Shown here piece after piece: positions 35,090 through 42,981 of a stretch of 64,000 nt of DNA. The notes beneath the pieces are model-generated. The model saw nothing but the letters and a program-made list of their open reading frames with translations. It did no database searches and was not told where the DNA came from. Made by a program: the position numbers and the translations under genes. This DNA comes from Pseudoalteromonas marina (lineage in GTDB: Bacteria; Pseudomonadota; Gammaproteobacteria; Enterobacterales; Alteromonadaceae). Each line of letters begins with the position of its first letter. Positions within the stretch are counted from its first letter, which is position 1. The DNA is taken from contig NZ_AHCB03000012.1 in assembly GCF_000238335.3 (NCBI RefSeq), positions 124,001 through 188,000 on the forward strand, read 5' to 3'.

Positions 35090-35575
35090 TTAAAACAATG
35101 ATAAAAAGGTCGAGCCTACCCCAGCAAAATAGCGGCGAAAACCGTGTGGTTTTGACTGCTCAATATTTACAAGTGGCGCGTTGTAGCCGCCCTCAAATGC
35201 GTTAATATTCATATCAAACTGAAGGCTATTTTTTAATGTAGCGTATTTACCGTGCAACATAAGCTGCATTACAAAACATTGGCTATGGGTAATTTTGTTT
35301 AAAGTAAGGTTAACGTAACCACGCTCTAAATCTGCTTGCGTAATAACGCTCTCAGTAAAATACTGAGCGCCACGGGCACTTGGATGTGTTGCGCTCAGCG
35401 AAATAACATCACCTTCATTTACAGCATCTGGCAAATCGCATTGCAATGTAATTGCATGAAGCGCATTAGCTTGTACCGAAAGGTTTTCGTATTCCATGGT
35501 GTGGCTCATAGCCGCAGACATCGGATCATCAAGTGATTGCAGTGCAAATGTTAGTTGCACTAAAGGTGTGGTCAT
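35090..35575 (-). CDS. Hypothetical protein (161 aa)
   Basis: 161 residues, soluble, no signal peptide. Alternating hydrophobic segments (LVQLTFALQSLDD, ALHAITLQCDLPD, GYVNLTLNKITHS, FVMQLMLHGKY) suggest a beta-rich fold, and the C-terminus is KPHGFRRYFAGVGSTFLSLF. I do not recognise the family. It is convergent with anmK, separated by 20 bp. A normal ATG at 35573-35575 and sensible codon use make it a likely real gene. Confidence 0.65.
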   Translation of the reverse strand: MTTPLVQLTFALQSLDDPMSAAMSHTMEYENLSVQANALHAITLQCDLPDAVNEGDVISLSATHPSARGAQYFTESVITQADLERGYVNLTLNKITHSQCFVMQLMLHGKYATLKNSLQFDMNINAFEGGYNAPLVNIEQSKPHGFRRYFAGVGSTFLSLF

Positions 35576-36140
35576 TTACTTCGTCTTCTAGATTATAAAA
35601 AATACAGTTTGAGTTTAAATTATCACCTACTTAGATTGCAGTTTTATGACAAATTGCACTTAATCGGATAATCGCTGCTTTTTGATCAAAAATGATCGTT
35701 ATAAGGTTTTCATTGAATTTAGGTGACGTTTGTTGTCAAAGTAGGTGAAACTTGCGATCCAGCCTAAAAGGGTATTAATAGTGCTTAAAAATAGTGCTTA
35801 TAAATATTGTGGGGTAAGCATTTAGGCAGCAATATAATTTATATACGCAGAGCGATTTTTCATTTTCAACTATATGAATTTTAGCTGTATATACAGCCAT
35901 AGTACGGTCGCTCGCATAGTCAATAAAACGACCCCGTTGCTCGTTTTATACTATGAAGAAAAGCGAGCACTGAAGGATTTTAATAACGCTGGCAATTAGT
36001 TGGCAAGTTTGTTACTAATAAACAAACAAGAAAAACGAGCTCCGCCGTGGTAGAAAAACGCGCGATTCGCTCGCTATAAACATGTTAGCGTTCAAGTGTA
36101 CCTCACTCCAATCAAGTTATAGAAAGTAATAGGAATTATT
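35576..36140. other. Intergenic region at the left edge of the cassette array
   Basis: 565 bp without a credible gene. It holds TTTTTGATCAAAAA near 35688 and a long imperfect palindrome at 35909-35970 (GCTCGCATAGT...ATAAAACGA / TCGTTTTAT...GCGAGC). A GTTAGCG core-like heptamer lies at 36084-36090, 51 bp before the first cassette gene. A partner R'' site could not be placed convincingly, so an attC or attI here is only possible. Confidence 0.5.
35909..35970. repeat. Long imperfect palindrome upstream of cassette array
   Basis: The left arm GCTCGCATAGTCAATAAAAC pairs with the right arm read from 35970 leftwards, with an 8-nt bulge after GCTCGC and a loop CCCCGTTGC. It could be a decayed recombination site or a regulatory hairpin. 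Confidence 0.4.
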
Positions 36141-38783
36141 ATGGAAGATGTAAAAACAATCCCTTTTTTGAATGGAAATGCTTGGATAAGGGCTGATTTT
36201 CATCTTCATACAAAAGCAGATAAAGAGTTTAAATATAGTGGAGAAGATAACTCTTATGTTTCGGATTATGTCGCCAAACTAAATTCAGAAAGAATTCAAT
36301 TAGGTGTAATAACGAACCACAATAAATTTGTTTTGAGTGAGTTTAACGCTTTAAAAAAGAAAGCAAAAAAATCAAAGATTGGCCTTCTCCCAGGTGTTGA
36401 GCTTTCGGTAAATGATGGAGCAAATGGAATTCATGTTCTTGTCGTATTTTCTGAAGAATGGATATCAGAAGGTCAAGATTATATTAACAATTTTCTAAAT
36501 GTAACTTTCGCAGGAAGAACTCCATCTCAATATGAGCAGGAAAATGCTAGGTCAAATGATGATTTACTAGCCACTTTGAAGAAACTTGAAGCATATAACA
36601 AAAGTTTCTTCATTATATTCGCACATGTTGAAGCACCAAGCGGCCTTTGGAACGAGGTTGCGGGTGGAAAAATGCAAGAAATTGCTAAAGAACCGCTAGT
36701 TAAAAAGTATTGCAGAGGTTTCCAGAAAGTTAGAACGATTGATAATCCAGATAAGGTTAATAAATCAAAGGTTACTTCATGGTGGGGGGAAGCATATCCT
36801 GCAGAACTTGAGGGATCTGATCCAAAAAAAGTTGATGAAATTGGACGAGGTAAACAGTGTTACATAAATATAGGTGACTTCTCCTTTGATGCCGTTAGAT
36901 ATGCACTGTCAGATCATAACTACAGAGTTTCTTTTGAAAACAAAGGCGTTAGGCATTCCTATATTAAGAGTATTAGTTACGACGGTGGCTTTTTAGACGG
37001 TGTTACATTACCACTATCTCCGGGTTTGAATTGTCTTATTGGAATTCGCGGTAGCGGTAAGTCTTCAATTTTAGAAAGCTTGCGTTACGGTCTTGATATC
37101 CCAATGGGTAATACTCCTCAAGATAAAAATTATAAACAGTCACTTCTTCCACATATGTTGAAAAGTGGTGGAAAAATAACAATTGAAGCAGTTGATAGAC
37201 ATGGGGAAACTTATGAAGTATCTAGAATATTAAATAGCACCCCAGATGTTTACAAAAATGGGAACCATATTCCAGATATAAAAATTCTGGGAACTATTGT
37301 TAATAATCCGCTTTATTTCGGCCAAAAAGATTTGGCATCCGCGGGTGATGGTTTTGGACATGATTTAGTCGAAAAGATAGTACGGGATGAATTGGTTGAT
37401 GTTAGAAAACGTATCGCTCAAAAGCAGGCAAACGTAACTGAGTGCATTGAAAGCCTGTCTGCTATTGAAGAGGAAGCAGAACAGTTAGAAAAGGACACAA
37501 ATGATCTTGCGACTGTAAAATTTAAGCTTGAACAACTAGACAAGCATGGGATTAAAGAAAAGCTTACCAAACAAGTTGATTATGATAATGACTCCCAATA
37601 CTTCGGTGATGTTGAAGAAACCATTTCGAAAAAAATAGAATCATTAATAGAGGCAAGAAATGAGCTTCTAAATTCTCTAGATGAAATCAAAAAGAAAGAA
37701 TCTGAAACCAATCAGTCCAAGATTGATGAACTCTTTACCAAGATTTCTCTGTTGAAGATGGTAGTGAATGATGCTTCTCCAAGCTTCGAAAAGATTGAGG
37801 CTAAATTATTAGAAATTTCCAAAGATAAAGATCTGCTTGATAAAGAAAAAGATGGTTTGAAAGAAGACTTTGCAGAAATTGAAAGAGGCTTGGTGAAAGA
37901 GCTTGAAGAACAGGGCGTTCATTCTGTCAAGCCAAATGAATATTTAGACCTTTCAAACCAAAAAGCAGAGTTAGAAGCTAGTATTATTAATTTACAAAAG
38001 AGAACTGGTACTTTAAATGATAAGAAGCGCCTTTTACTGACAGCACTCAGTGAACTAAATAACGCTTGGCATGAAGAGTTCAAACTAATTGAAAAAGTAA
38101 TTGGCAGGATAAATGGTGCGCAAGAATCTTTGATAATAGATTCCATATTCAAAGGCGATAAAAGCGCCTTTTCGGAAAAACTTGAAGAGCACTTGAGAGG
38201 GCATAATATAAGAAAGGACGCATACGATGCCGTATCTGAAAAATATTCTGATCTTGGTGAAGTTTATAAGGATATTGATAATGCAAAAACAGAAGCAAAA
38301 AGTAAAAGCGAAGAGTTTAAGACCCTGTTTCTAGCACATATAAAAGATCTCCTAACGTGCCAAATACCAAACAAATACGATGTTACCTATAGAGGGAAGG
38401 CTCTCCGTTCGCATTCATTAGGCCAGCGTGCCTCTGCTATGATGCTGTTTATATTGAGCCAGAATGAAAATGACTTACTGCTCATAGACCAGCCTGAAGA
38501 TGATCTAGACAATCAGACAATTTATGAAGATGTGGTGAAGCTAGTTAGAAAAATGAAGCCTAATCAGCAGTTTATATTCGCTACTCATAATGCTAATTTT
38601 CCAGTATTAGGTGATTCTGATCAACTTGTTTCATGTGAGCTAAGTGAAAACAAAATTGAGCTGCATATTGGATCTATTGACAACAAAGTATCTCAACAAA
38701 AGATCGTGAAAGTGATGGAGGGTGGAGCTGAAGCCTTTAATCGCCGTAAATCCATCTATCATATTTGGAAAGCAGATGTGTAG
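36141..38783 (+). CDS. PHP-domain plus SMC/RecF-like ATPase fusion (TrlF/Ppl-like, predicted anti-phage)
   Basis: 880 residues. The N-terminal PHP-type phosphoesterase has DFHLHT (21-24), TNH at 58-60, PGVELS (Glu87), IHVL (His98) and FAHVEAP (His162), the usual metal ligands. Then comes an SMC/ABC-type ATPase: Walker A GIRGSGKSS (about 301), long coiled coils (about 400-720), signature SLGQRASAMM (about 759), Walker B LLLIDQPEDDLDN (about 780) and FATHNANF. This single-protein layout matches TrlF-family ATPases and the 'Ppl' type reported among anti-phage systems. It probably cleaves nucleic acid or nucleotide in an ATP-gated way. RBS AGGA. Followed at once by an attC. Codon use (many AGA) differs from neighbours. 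Confidence 0.82.
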   Translation: MEDVKTIPFLNGNAWIRADFHLHTKADKEFKYSGEDNSYVSDYVAKLNSERIQLGVITNHNKFVLSEFNALKKKAKKSKIGLLPGVELSVNDGANGIHVLVVFSEEWISEGQDYINNFLNVTFAGRTPSQYEQENARSNDDLLATLKKLEAYNKSFFIIFAHVEAPSGLWNEVAGGKMQEIAKEPLVKKYCRGFQKVRTIDNPDKVNKSKVTSWWGEAYPAELEGSDPKKVDEIGRGKQCYINIGDFSFDAVRYALSDHNYRVSFENKGVRHSYIKSISYDGGFLDGVTLPLSPGLNCLIGIRGSGKSSILESLRYGLDIPMGNTPQDKNYKQSLLPHMLKSGGKITIEAVDRHGETYEVSRILNSTPDVYKNGNHIPDIKILGTIVNNPLYFGQKDLASAGDGFGHDLVEKIVRDELVDVRKRIAQKQANVTECIESLSAIEEEAEQLEKDTNDLATVKFKLEQLDKHGIKEKLTKQVDYDNDSQYFGDVEETISKKIESLIEARNELLNSLDEIKKKESETNQSKIDELFTKISLLKMVVNDASPSFEKIEAKLLEISKDKDLLDKEKDGLKEDFAEIERGLVKELEEQGVHSVKPNEYLDLSNQKAELEASIINLQKRTGTLNDKKRLLLTALSELNNAWHEEFKLIEKVIGRINGAQESLIIDSIFKGDKSAFSEKLEEHLRGHNIRKDAYDAVSEKYSDLGEVYKDIDNAKTEAKSKSEEFKTLFLAHIKDLLTCQIPNKYDVTYRGKALRSHSLGQRASAMMLFILSQNENDLLLIDQPEDDLDNQTIYEDVVKLVRKMKPNQQFIFATHNANFPVLGDSDQLVSCELSENKIELHIGSIDNKVSQQKIVKVMEGGAEAFNRRKSIYHIWKADV

Positions 38784-38785
38784 AA

Positions 38786-38857
38786 CACTAACAAGTTGCT
38801 GCACGCGGATAAATTACTCGCTGCGCTCCCAATTTACCGGTGAGCAAGGCGTTATGT
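38786..38857 (+). repeat. attC-like recombination site 1
   Basis: R'' CACTAAC (38786-38792) and R' GTTATGT (38851-38857) bracket complementary arms. AAGTTGCT faces AGCAAGGC, and CACGCGGATAAATT faces AATTTACCGGTG with extrahelical bases. The loop is ACTCGCTGCGCTCCC. 72 bp, right after the PHP-ATPase stop. Confidence 0.72.
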
Positions 38858-38872
38858 TTTTCAGAGGTTGTT

Positions 38873-39280
38873 TTGAGTAAAAAAATAGACTATTCAAAAT
38901 ACTCCCTAAAAGAGCTATACGAAGCTTTGGATAGCATTGATAGTGAAAAATTTCCTGAGAACTACAGACAGCTTAAAGATGAGCTTTCTAAACCAGAAAG
39001 GTCTAATGATGAAGTTCTCAGCGAGTTAGAAGCTGAAATGGGCAACCAAGAAAGTGATTTCAAATCTTACTTCATAATTGCTGTCGGGGCGTTTTTTGTT
39101 CTTTGGGGCTTTTTGGCAGAAGAAAAAGGCATCATTCATAAACATAGAAGCAAAGAAGTATTAGTTACATTGGCAGATAACCCAGATAAATTTTATTTTC
39201 ACGTTTATTTAGCTGCAGGAATTGGAATATGTTCAGTAATTTTTGGAGTGTATTTGCTAGTCAGAAACAGCAAAACATGA
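38873..39280 (+). CDS. Cassette gene: small two-helix membrane protein, unknown
   Basis: 135 residues from a TTG at 38873, chosen because AGAGG lies 5 nt upstream; a GTG at 38840 falls inside the attC site. The N-terminal half is soluble and acidic with helical segments (YSLKELYEALDSIDSEKFPE, LSELEAEMGNQ). Two membrane helices follow (YFIIAVGAFFVLWGFL and AAGIGICSVIFGVYLLV), with a short loop of about 35 residues between. I do not recognise the family. Function unknown; second cassette of the array. Confidence 0.7.
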   Translation: MSKKIDYSKYSLKELYEALDSIDSEKFPENYRQLKDELSKPERSNDEVLSELEAEMGNQESDFKSYFIIAVGAFFVLWGFLAEEKGIIHKHRSKEVLVTLADNPDKFYFHVYLAAGIGICSVIFGVYLLVRNSKT

Positions 39281-39286
39281 CAAGGC

Positions 39287-39367
39287 GCTTAACTCGTTCC
39301 CTGCGGTCACTGGGGCAATAACACTTCGGTGCTGCGCACTTTACCGCAGTATTATTGTCCGTTAGGT
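39287..39367 (+). repeat. attC-like recombination site 2
   Basis: R'' GCTTAAC (39287-39293, fits RYYYAAC) and R' GTTAGGT (39361-39367, fits GTTRRRY) are followed inward by a large internal loop and the pair CTGCGGT (39301) / ACCGCAG (39343). 81 bp. Less regular than sites 3 and 4. Confidence 0.6.
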
Positions 39368-39392
39368 TCAAGTTGTATTTACATGGAAGTTT

Positions 39393-39746
39393 ATGCGTAA
39401 AATTCTCTTTCTATTAATTTTCGTTTTGTCTGGATGTTCAAACTACAAACTTGCTCCCATCAAATCCAATGACGACTTTTATGTTTTAATGCCTGAAGTA
39501 GTCGACTCGATTGTTTATCTCAATGTATGCGAAGCTCAATCTGAGAAATGTGATTTAATCAGAACTGGCGCATCCCATGTTCATTATTGGGGAGTTGATT
39601 GGTTTAAAGAGTCAAACATAATTATCCTATATTCTTCAGATATAGGCATTTATGCGTGGGCTGAATCAGATTCTTGGAACAAAGTTGAAGTTACTCAGGA
39701 AATGAATAATTACGCTAATAAAATTTACGAAGAATTAAAAAGGTAA
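39393..39746 (+). CDS. Cassette gene: lipoprotein of unknown function
   Basis: 117 residues. MRKILFLLIFVLSGC is a lipoprotein signal with lipobox LSGC (Cys15). The mature part is small and soluble, with Cys47 and Cys54 (NVCEAQSEKC) able to form a disulfide, and aromatic-rich (HYWGVDWFKES, IYAWAESDSWNK). No family recognised. Located 26 bp after attC site 2, with GGAAG just before the ATG. Presumably anchored in the outer membrane. Confidence 0.75.
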   Translation: MRKILFLLIFVLSGCSNYKLAPIKSNDDFYVLMPEVVDSIVYLNVCEAQSEKCDLIRTGASHVHYWGVDWFKESNIIILYSSDIGIYAWAESDSWNKVEVTQEMNNYANKIYEELKR

Positions 39747-39850
39747 ATATAACAAGCGCATTAAGAAATGGGACTGCTAACAGCTTGCTCAGTTCCGCTT
39801 CGCAACACATTTTAGCAAGTTATTATCAGCCCCTTATGCGGTTGTTGAGG
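39747..39850 (+). repeat. attC-like recombination site 3
   Basis: R'' ATATAAC (39747-39753) and R' GTTGAGG (39844-39850) bracket AAGCGCATTAAG...GGGACTG facing CAGCCCCTTATGCGGTT. The inner stem TAACAGCTTGCT faces AGCAAGTTATTA. 104 bp; the arms resemble Vibrio-type repeats (VCR). Confidence 0.8.
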
Positions 39851-39936
39851 CAGTAGGTTTACTCATTTTTTAAAAAATAGCCAGTTGGAGTTGTTCTACA
39901 GTCTCGTTATGTAAAATGAAGGATTGAGGAAATAGT

Positions 39937-40512
39937 ATGACATTGGAAGAACTAAGAGCGGACTTTGAATGGTCTGCTAAACGATCATTATCTATGCCTA
40001 TAGCGGGAGCTATTTATTGGCTTGTGGTGGCAATAGTATCAACTCAGGTTCCTGTTAGTGCGGGTCTGTTAGTGTTACTTTTTGGTTCAGGGTTAATTTT
40101 TCCAATTGCTTTATTGATATCAAAAATAACCAAAGAAGTTGTTTTCTCTTCAAAAAATCCTTTGGCAAAACTTATGGGCGCTTCTGTCTTAATGGTAAAT
40201 TTGTTATGGGCAGTCCATATACCGTTATTTTTATATGCTCCTGAGTTCCTAACTTTAAGTTTTGGTATTGGTTTAGGTTTGCATTGGGTAGTGTACTCGT
40301 GGATTATTCAACACCCTTTAGGGCTAATTCATGCGGGGTTACGCACTGCGTTAATTTTAGTTATGTGGTTTTCATTCCCAGAATCACGTATTTTGGCAGT
40401 AGGCGTTTCTATTGTTTTTGTATACTGTTTAAGTATTTGGCAAATGATAAGCAGACCATTACCACATAACAATTTAAGCCAGAAGGGCGGCGCAAGCGAC
40501 GCCTCATCTTAA
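39937..40512 (+). CDS. Cassette gene: multi-span membrane protein (DUF7010-like)
   Basis: 191 residues with about six hydrophobic helices (PIAGAIYWLVVAIVST, SAGLLVLLFGSGLIFPIALL, LMGASVLMVNLLWAVHIPLF, SFGIGLGLHWVVYSWII, LRTALILVMWF, LAVGVSIVFVYCLSIW). The start MTLEELRADFEWSAKRSLSMPI and the helix pattern recall DUF7010 family proteins; the family name is tentative. RBS AGGAAATAGT. The last 16 codons lie inside attC site 4, so the cassette's recombination site encodes the C-terminus (NNLSQKGGASDASS). Confidence 0.75.
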   Translation: MTLEELRADFEWSAKRSLSMPIAGAIYWLVVAIVSTQVPVSAGLLVLLFGSGLIFPIALLISKITKEVVFSSKNPLAKLMGASVLMVNLLWAVHIPLFLYAPEFLTLSFGIGLGLHWVVYSWIIQHPLGLIHAGLRTALILVMWFSFPESRILAVGVSIVFVYCLSIWQMISRPLPHNNLSQKGGASDASS

Positions 40513-40522
40513 GGCATTATGT
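40464..40522 (+). repeat. attC-like recombination site 4, overlapping a CDS end
   Basis: R'' ACATAAC (40464-40470) and R' ATTATGT (40516-40522) are nearly complementary. Arms TTTAAG/CTTAA and GGCGGCG/CGACGCC surround loop CAAG. 59 bp, the size of short class-1-type attC sites. It overlaps the last codons of the upstream gene. Confidence 0.78.
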
Positions 40523-40570
40523 TTAATCGCAGGGTCGGTTTACACTCTGAATACTGTCAAGGAGAGACAA

Positions 40571-40957
40571 ATGAATATTATTCCATTATTTGGCGGGGTT
40601 ATTTTTAGCGCGCTAGGCATTTATGTATGCTACGACTACCGACGCTTCAATAAGAACGCATTTAAAATTAAAGGCAGAGTTCTTCGTTATGAGGAATACA
40701 TTGCTAAAGATACTGATAACATTAAGAGGAAAGTGTATAGGCCATTCTTTGAGTTTACAGTTAATGGCTCTACCTATGTTGTTAAATCTAAAACTTCATT
40801 TCATTCTAAAATCATTCCCGTAGGTCATTATGCAGACGTTTTATATCACAAAGGTGATGAAGAAAATGCTCGTCTAGCTGAAGGTAATGGTGCGGGGTTA
40901 GGTATTTTATTTATAGCCCTCTCTTTACCAGCATATTATTTTGGGTTGTTTCATTAA
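40571..40957 (+). CDS. Cassette gene: DUF3592-like membrane protein
   Basis: 128 residues. An N-terminal membrane helix (IIPLFGGVIFSALGIYVCY), a central beta domain (GRVLRYEEY, VYRPFFEFTVNGSTYVVKSK, IIPVGHYADVLYHKGDEENARL) and a C-terminal helix (GLGILFIALSLPAYYFGLF) match the DUF3592 pattern. Function unknown. RBS AAGGAGAG. Last cassette before the array is broken by a half attC. Confidence 0.78.
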   Translation: MNIIPLFGGVIFSALGIYVCYDYRRFNKNAFKIKGRVLRYEEYIAKDTDNIKRKVYRPFFEFTVNGSTYVVKSKTSFHSKIIPVGHYADVLYHKGDEENARLAEGNGAGLGILFIALSLPAYYFGLFH

Positions 40958-40986
40958 TACATATGTTGTTACTTTGAAAACAATAA

Positions 40987-41004
40987 ACATAACAAGAACA
41001 TGAA
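40987..41004 (+). repeat. Half attC site (left arm only)
   Basis: ACATAAC followed by AAGAACATG looks like R'' and L'' of an attC. No matching L'/R' is found within the next 200 bp, so the site seems truncated. Confidence 0.45.
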
Positions 41005-41011
41005 ACGATAA

Positions 41012-41173
41012 GTACTCCTCACCCGTTTTAGTGGACACATCCTCATCACTTTGAAGCCACAGGGGGCAAGCTTTACTTCATCCATTAGCCCCACAGTTGC
41101 CCGCTCAGAGAGAGCTTGGCTTGGAAATGAGCTCAAGCTTTTAAGTTGGTGGGATGAGTTCCAGCTTGATTAG
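41012..41173 (+). pseudogene. Unidentified gene fragment after the array
   Basis: A start-less open frame of about 53 codons ends at TAG 41171-41173 and includes SISPTVARSERAWLGNEL and LLSWWDEFQLD. It begins abruptly near CCGTTTTAGTGGACAC, which resembles an insertion-sequence end. I do not recognise the protein. It could be a remnant of a mobile element or simply chance. Confidence 0.25.
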
Positions 41174-41222
41174 TAACCTTTTTGCAGTTTATTTATTATA
41201 TTGGCCATAACAGCTTAATTAA

Positions 41223-41263
41223 AAAGCCCTGTGCTAAACGTTACGTTTAACACAGGGCTTTGT
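41223..41263. terminator. Bidirectional terminator
   Basis: AAAGCCCTGTG and CACAGGGCTTT bracket an inner TAAACG/CGTTTA stem. Placed after the stop of the porin gene on the minus strand and beyond the cassette array on the plus strand. Confidence 0.8.
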
Positions 41264-41299
41264 AGTTTTAGATTAACCGGCTTAAAACTACAAAGCGTA

Positions 41300-42391
41300 T
41301 TAAAACGAATACTGCAGCCTTAATGAGATTGCATTACCCGATGTTATAGTACCGCCTGCCTCGTAGTAATCGGCTTTAATGTAGTCGGCCATAAACTTTA
41401 TGTTTTTGTTTACAGTGTAGTTAACGCCGAGGGAGTAGGTTTTTGCGTCTTGGTTTTCTTGCTTGAGCTTAAGTAGGCTGTAGCGGCCAGTGAGCTCCCA
41501 GCCTGGCTCTGAGCTTGCGCCTAGTTTTGCGTTTTTATACTTACGGTATCCGCCCGATAGCTGATAACCAAATTGCAAATAGCCGCCTTCGTAATCGTTA
41601 GATGACTCTTCAATACTAGTTACTTGTGCTTGTTGCCACTCGGCCATCATGGTAAATCTGTTTTTAAGCCATAGTAGCTCTACGCCTTGTTGCGAGAGGC
41701 TATCGGCATTAATTTTATCGCCTTCTATTAATGAGTCGGCGGTATAAACTTCAAGAGGTTCATTCACTCTAAATTCGTTACCGTCGTACTGCCTCTCACT
41801 AAAGGCGATGCCTAGGTGTAAAAGGTTGGTGTTTTGCTGCCATGGCACCCAGGCTACGCGCCCTGTAATAGCAGACGTTGCTTCGTCTTCATCGGGCTCG
41901 TAATAACCTAGCTGCCAATTTACTGAGGCTATGTCCCCGGAAAGGCTAATACCTAAGCTGCGTCCTGGTGAAAACGCTTCGCTTATCATGCTGCGCTCAA
42001 GCATTAATAAATTACGCGAGCTGGTTAGTTTTTCTAGGCCAAAACCTTCTTTTTGTTGGCCTATGGTTAAATCGGCATATTTCCAGCCAGAGTATTCTAG
42101 GTAGGCGTCTTTTATTTCGGTTTCGCCATCGGCAAAGCCAAGTTGAAATTTACTTTTCCAGTCTTTGTCTATGTCTGATTTAAAACTTAGGCGTGCGCGG
42201 CGTATTTCAGAGGTACTTTCTGAATCGCTGCTGTCGTATTTTCCCTCTAACAATGAGGTATCAAATTTGTTGTAGTCGAGCATGATATAGCCGCTTAGGT
42301 CTATATCGTCGTTAATTTTGGCAAAGCTTGCGCTACTAACAAGGCAAAGAGCTGAAAGTGCCGCATAAGTAATCGTTTGTTTAGAGGTCAT
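41300..42391 (-). CDS. Phosphate-selective porin O/P-like outer-membrane protein
   Basis: 363 residues with a signal peptide (cut near SFA, about residue 24). IDLSGYIMLDYNKFD, EIRRARLSFKSDIDKDWKSK, DAYLEYSGWKYADLTIGQQK and LTSSRNLLMLERSM follow the Porin_O_P pattern, and the chain ends ISLRLQYSF with terminal Phe. It should form a trimeric anion channel in the outer membrane. It is the last gene of the CotH-VTC-DUF4956-porin operon, 1 bp after the DUF4956 gene, pointing to phosphate or polyphosphate chemistry at the cell surface. Confidence 0.87.
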   Translation of the reverse strand: MTSKQTITYAALSALCLVSSASFAKINDDIDLSGYIMLDYNKFDTSLLEGKYDSSDSESTSEIRRARLSFKSDIDKDWKSKFQLGFADGETEIKDAYLEYSGWKYADLTIGQQKEGFGLEKLTSSRNLLMLERSMISEAFSPGRSLGISLSGDIASVNWQLGYYEPDEDEATSAITGRVAWVPWQQNTNLLHLGIAFSERQYDGNEFRVNEPLEVYTADSLIEGDKINADSLSQQGVELLWLKNRFTMMAEWQQAQVTSIEESSNDYEGGYLQFGYQLSGGYRKYKNAKLGASSEPGWELTGRYSLLKLKQENQDAKTYSLGVNYTVNKNIKFMADYIKADYYEAGGTITSGNAISLRLQYSF

Positions 42392-42392
42392 G

Positions 42393-42980
42393 TTAGGCTG
42401 CCTTTGTTTGTTTTTCGGCTAAGTAACTTACTTTTAGTTGCGCTACGTCTCTTAAAAAGTCGATGTGTTCTATATCTACGGCAACTACATTTAGGCCCGT
42501 GCGCTGTTTTAAATCATCGATTAGTGTGGCTTGGTTTTGCGGGGTTATATTTTCTATGCGCTCGTAGCAAACGCTTTGTACTTCGTAGCGTTTTACAAAT
42601 ACGCTTGAGTCAATCAAAAAGGCAATTAAGCAAATAATGCCATTAAGAATACTTAGCTCAATTAAGCTCATTTGCCCTACAGAGGTCAGTAAAGCAATGG
42701 CAGTAACAAGGAATAAGTAGGTCATTTCTTTAATAGAAATAGACTCAGTGCGGTACCTTAGCATGGTAAATACGGCAAATAGGCCAAATGCAAATTCCAT
42801 TGACATATCAACGCCGTGCAGCAAAAAGGTAATAATAAAAACGCCTACGCCAAATAAAATAAACGAGCCTGCCACCACTGCATTTTTACTTACGCGAAAG
42901 TAACAGCCATAGCAAAGTACAGCCAGCGATAGGATGTTAACTAAAAAGCGGGAAAGAAAAATAAGATCTAATTTGGTCAT
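42393..42980 (-). CDS. DUF4956 membrane protein
   Basis: 195 residues with four to five helices (FLVNILSLAVLCYGCYF, GSFILFGVGVFIITFLL, FAFGLFAVFTMLRYRTE, YLFLVTAIALLTSV, LNGIICLIAFLID) and a cytoplasmic C-terminal domain. FTMLRYRTESISIKEMTYLF is typical of DUF4956. Such proteins regularly accompany VTC polyphosphate polymerase domains and CotH kinases. Its start is 1 bp from the VTC stop, so expression is coupled. The proposed job is a membrane partner or channel for the polymerase (inference). Confidence 0.88.
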   Translation of the reverse strand: MTKLDLIFLSRFLVNILSLAVLCYGCYFRVSKNAVVAGSFILFGVGVFIITFLLHGVDMSMEFAFGLFAVFTMLRYRTESISIKEMTYLFLVTAIALLTSVGQMSLIELSILNGIICLIAFLIDSSVFVKRYEVQSVCYERIENITPQNQATLIDDLKQRTGLNVVAVDIEHIDFLRDVAQLKVSYLAEKQTKAA

Positions 42981-42981
42981 T

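Larger units (their letters stand above)
36084..41004 (+). mobile_element. Gene-cassette array lacking an integrase (CALIN)
   Basis: Five genes, all on the plus strand, alternate with folded-palindrome sites that have attC architecture (38786-38857, 39287-39367, 39747-39850, 40464-40522) and end with a half site at 40987-41004. Each site has an AAC-ending and a GTT-starting core, complementary inner arms and a non-palindromic loop. The genes are short, unrelated in function, and use AGA/AGG arginine codons more than flanking genes. No intI is in the window. It may be a detached part of a chromosomal integron. Confidence 0.75.
40958..41299. other. Broken right end of the cassette array
   Basis: 342 bp with no intact gene. 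It holds a half attC (40987-41004), an ORF fragment (41012-41173) and a terminator (41223-41263). Confidence 0.6.

Noticed and set aside
38840..38872. GTG start for the second cassette gene
   Set aside because: It lies inside the attC right arm; the TTG at 38873 has a proper AGAGG site 5 nt upstream.
36084..41299. Integron integrase near the array
   Set aside because: No tyrosine recombinase was found on either strand between 35 and 47 kb, so the array is described as integrase-less.
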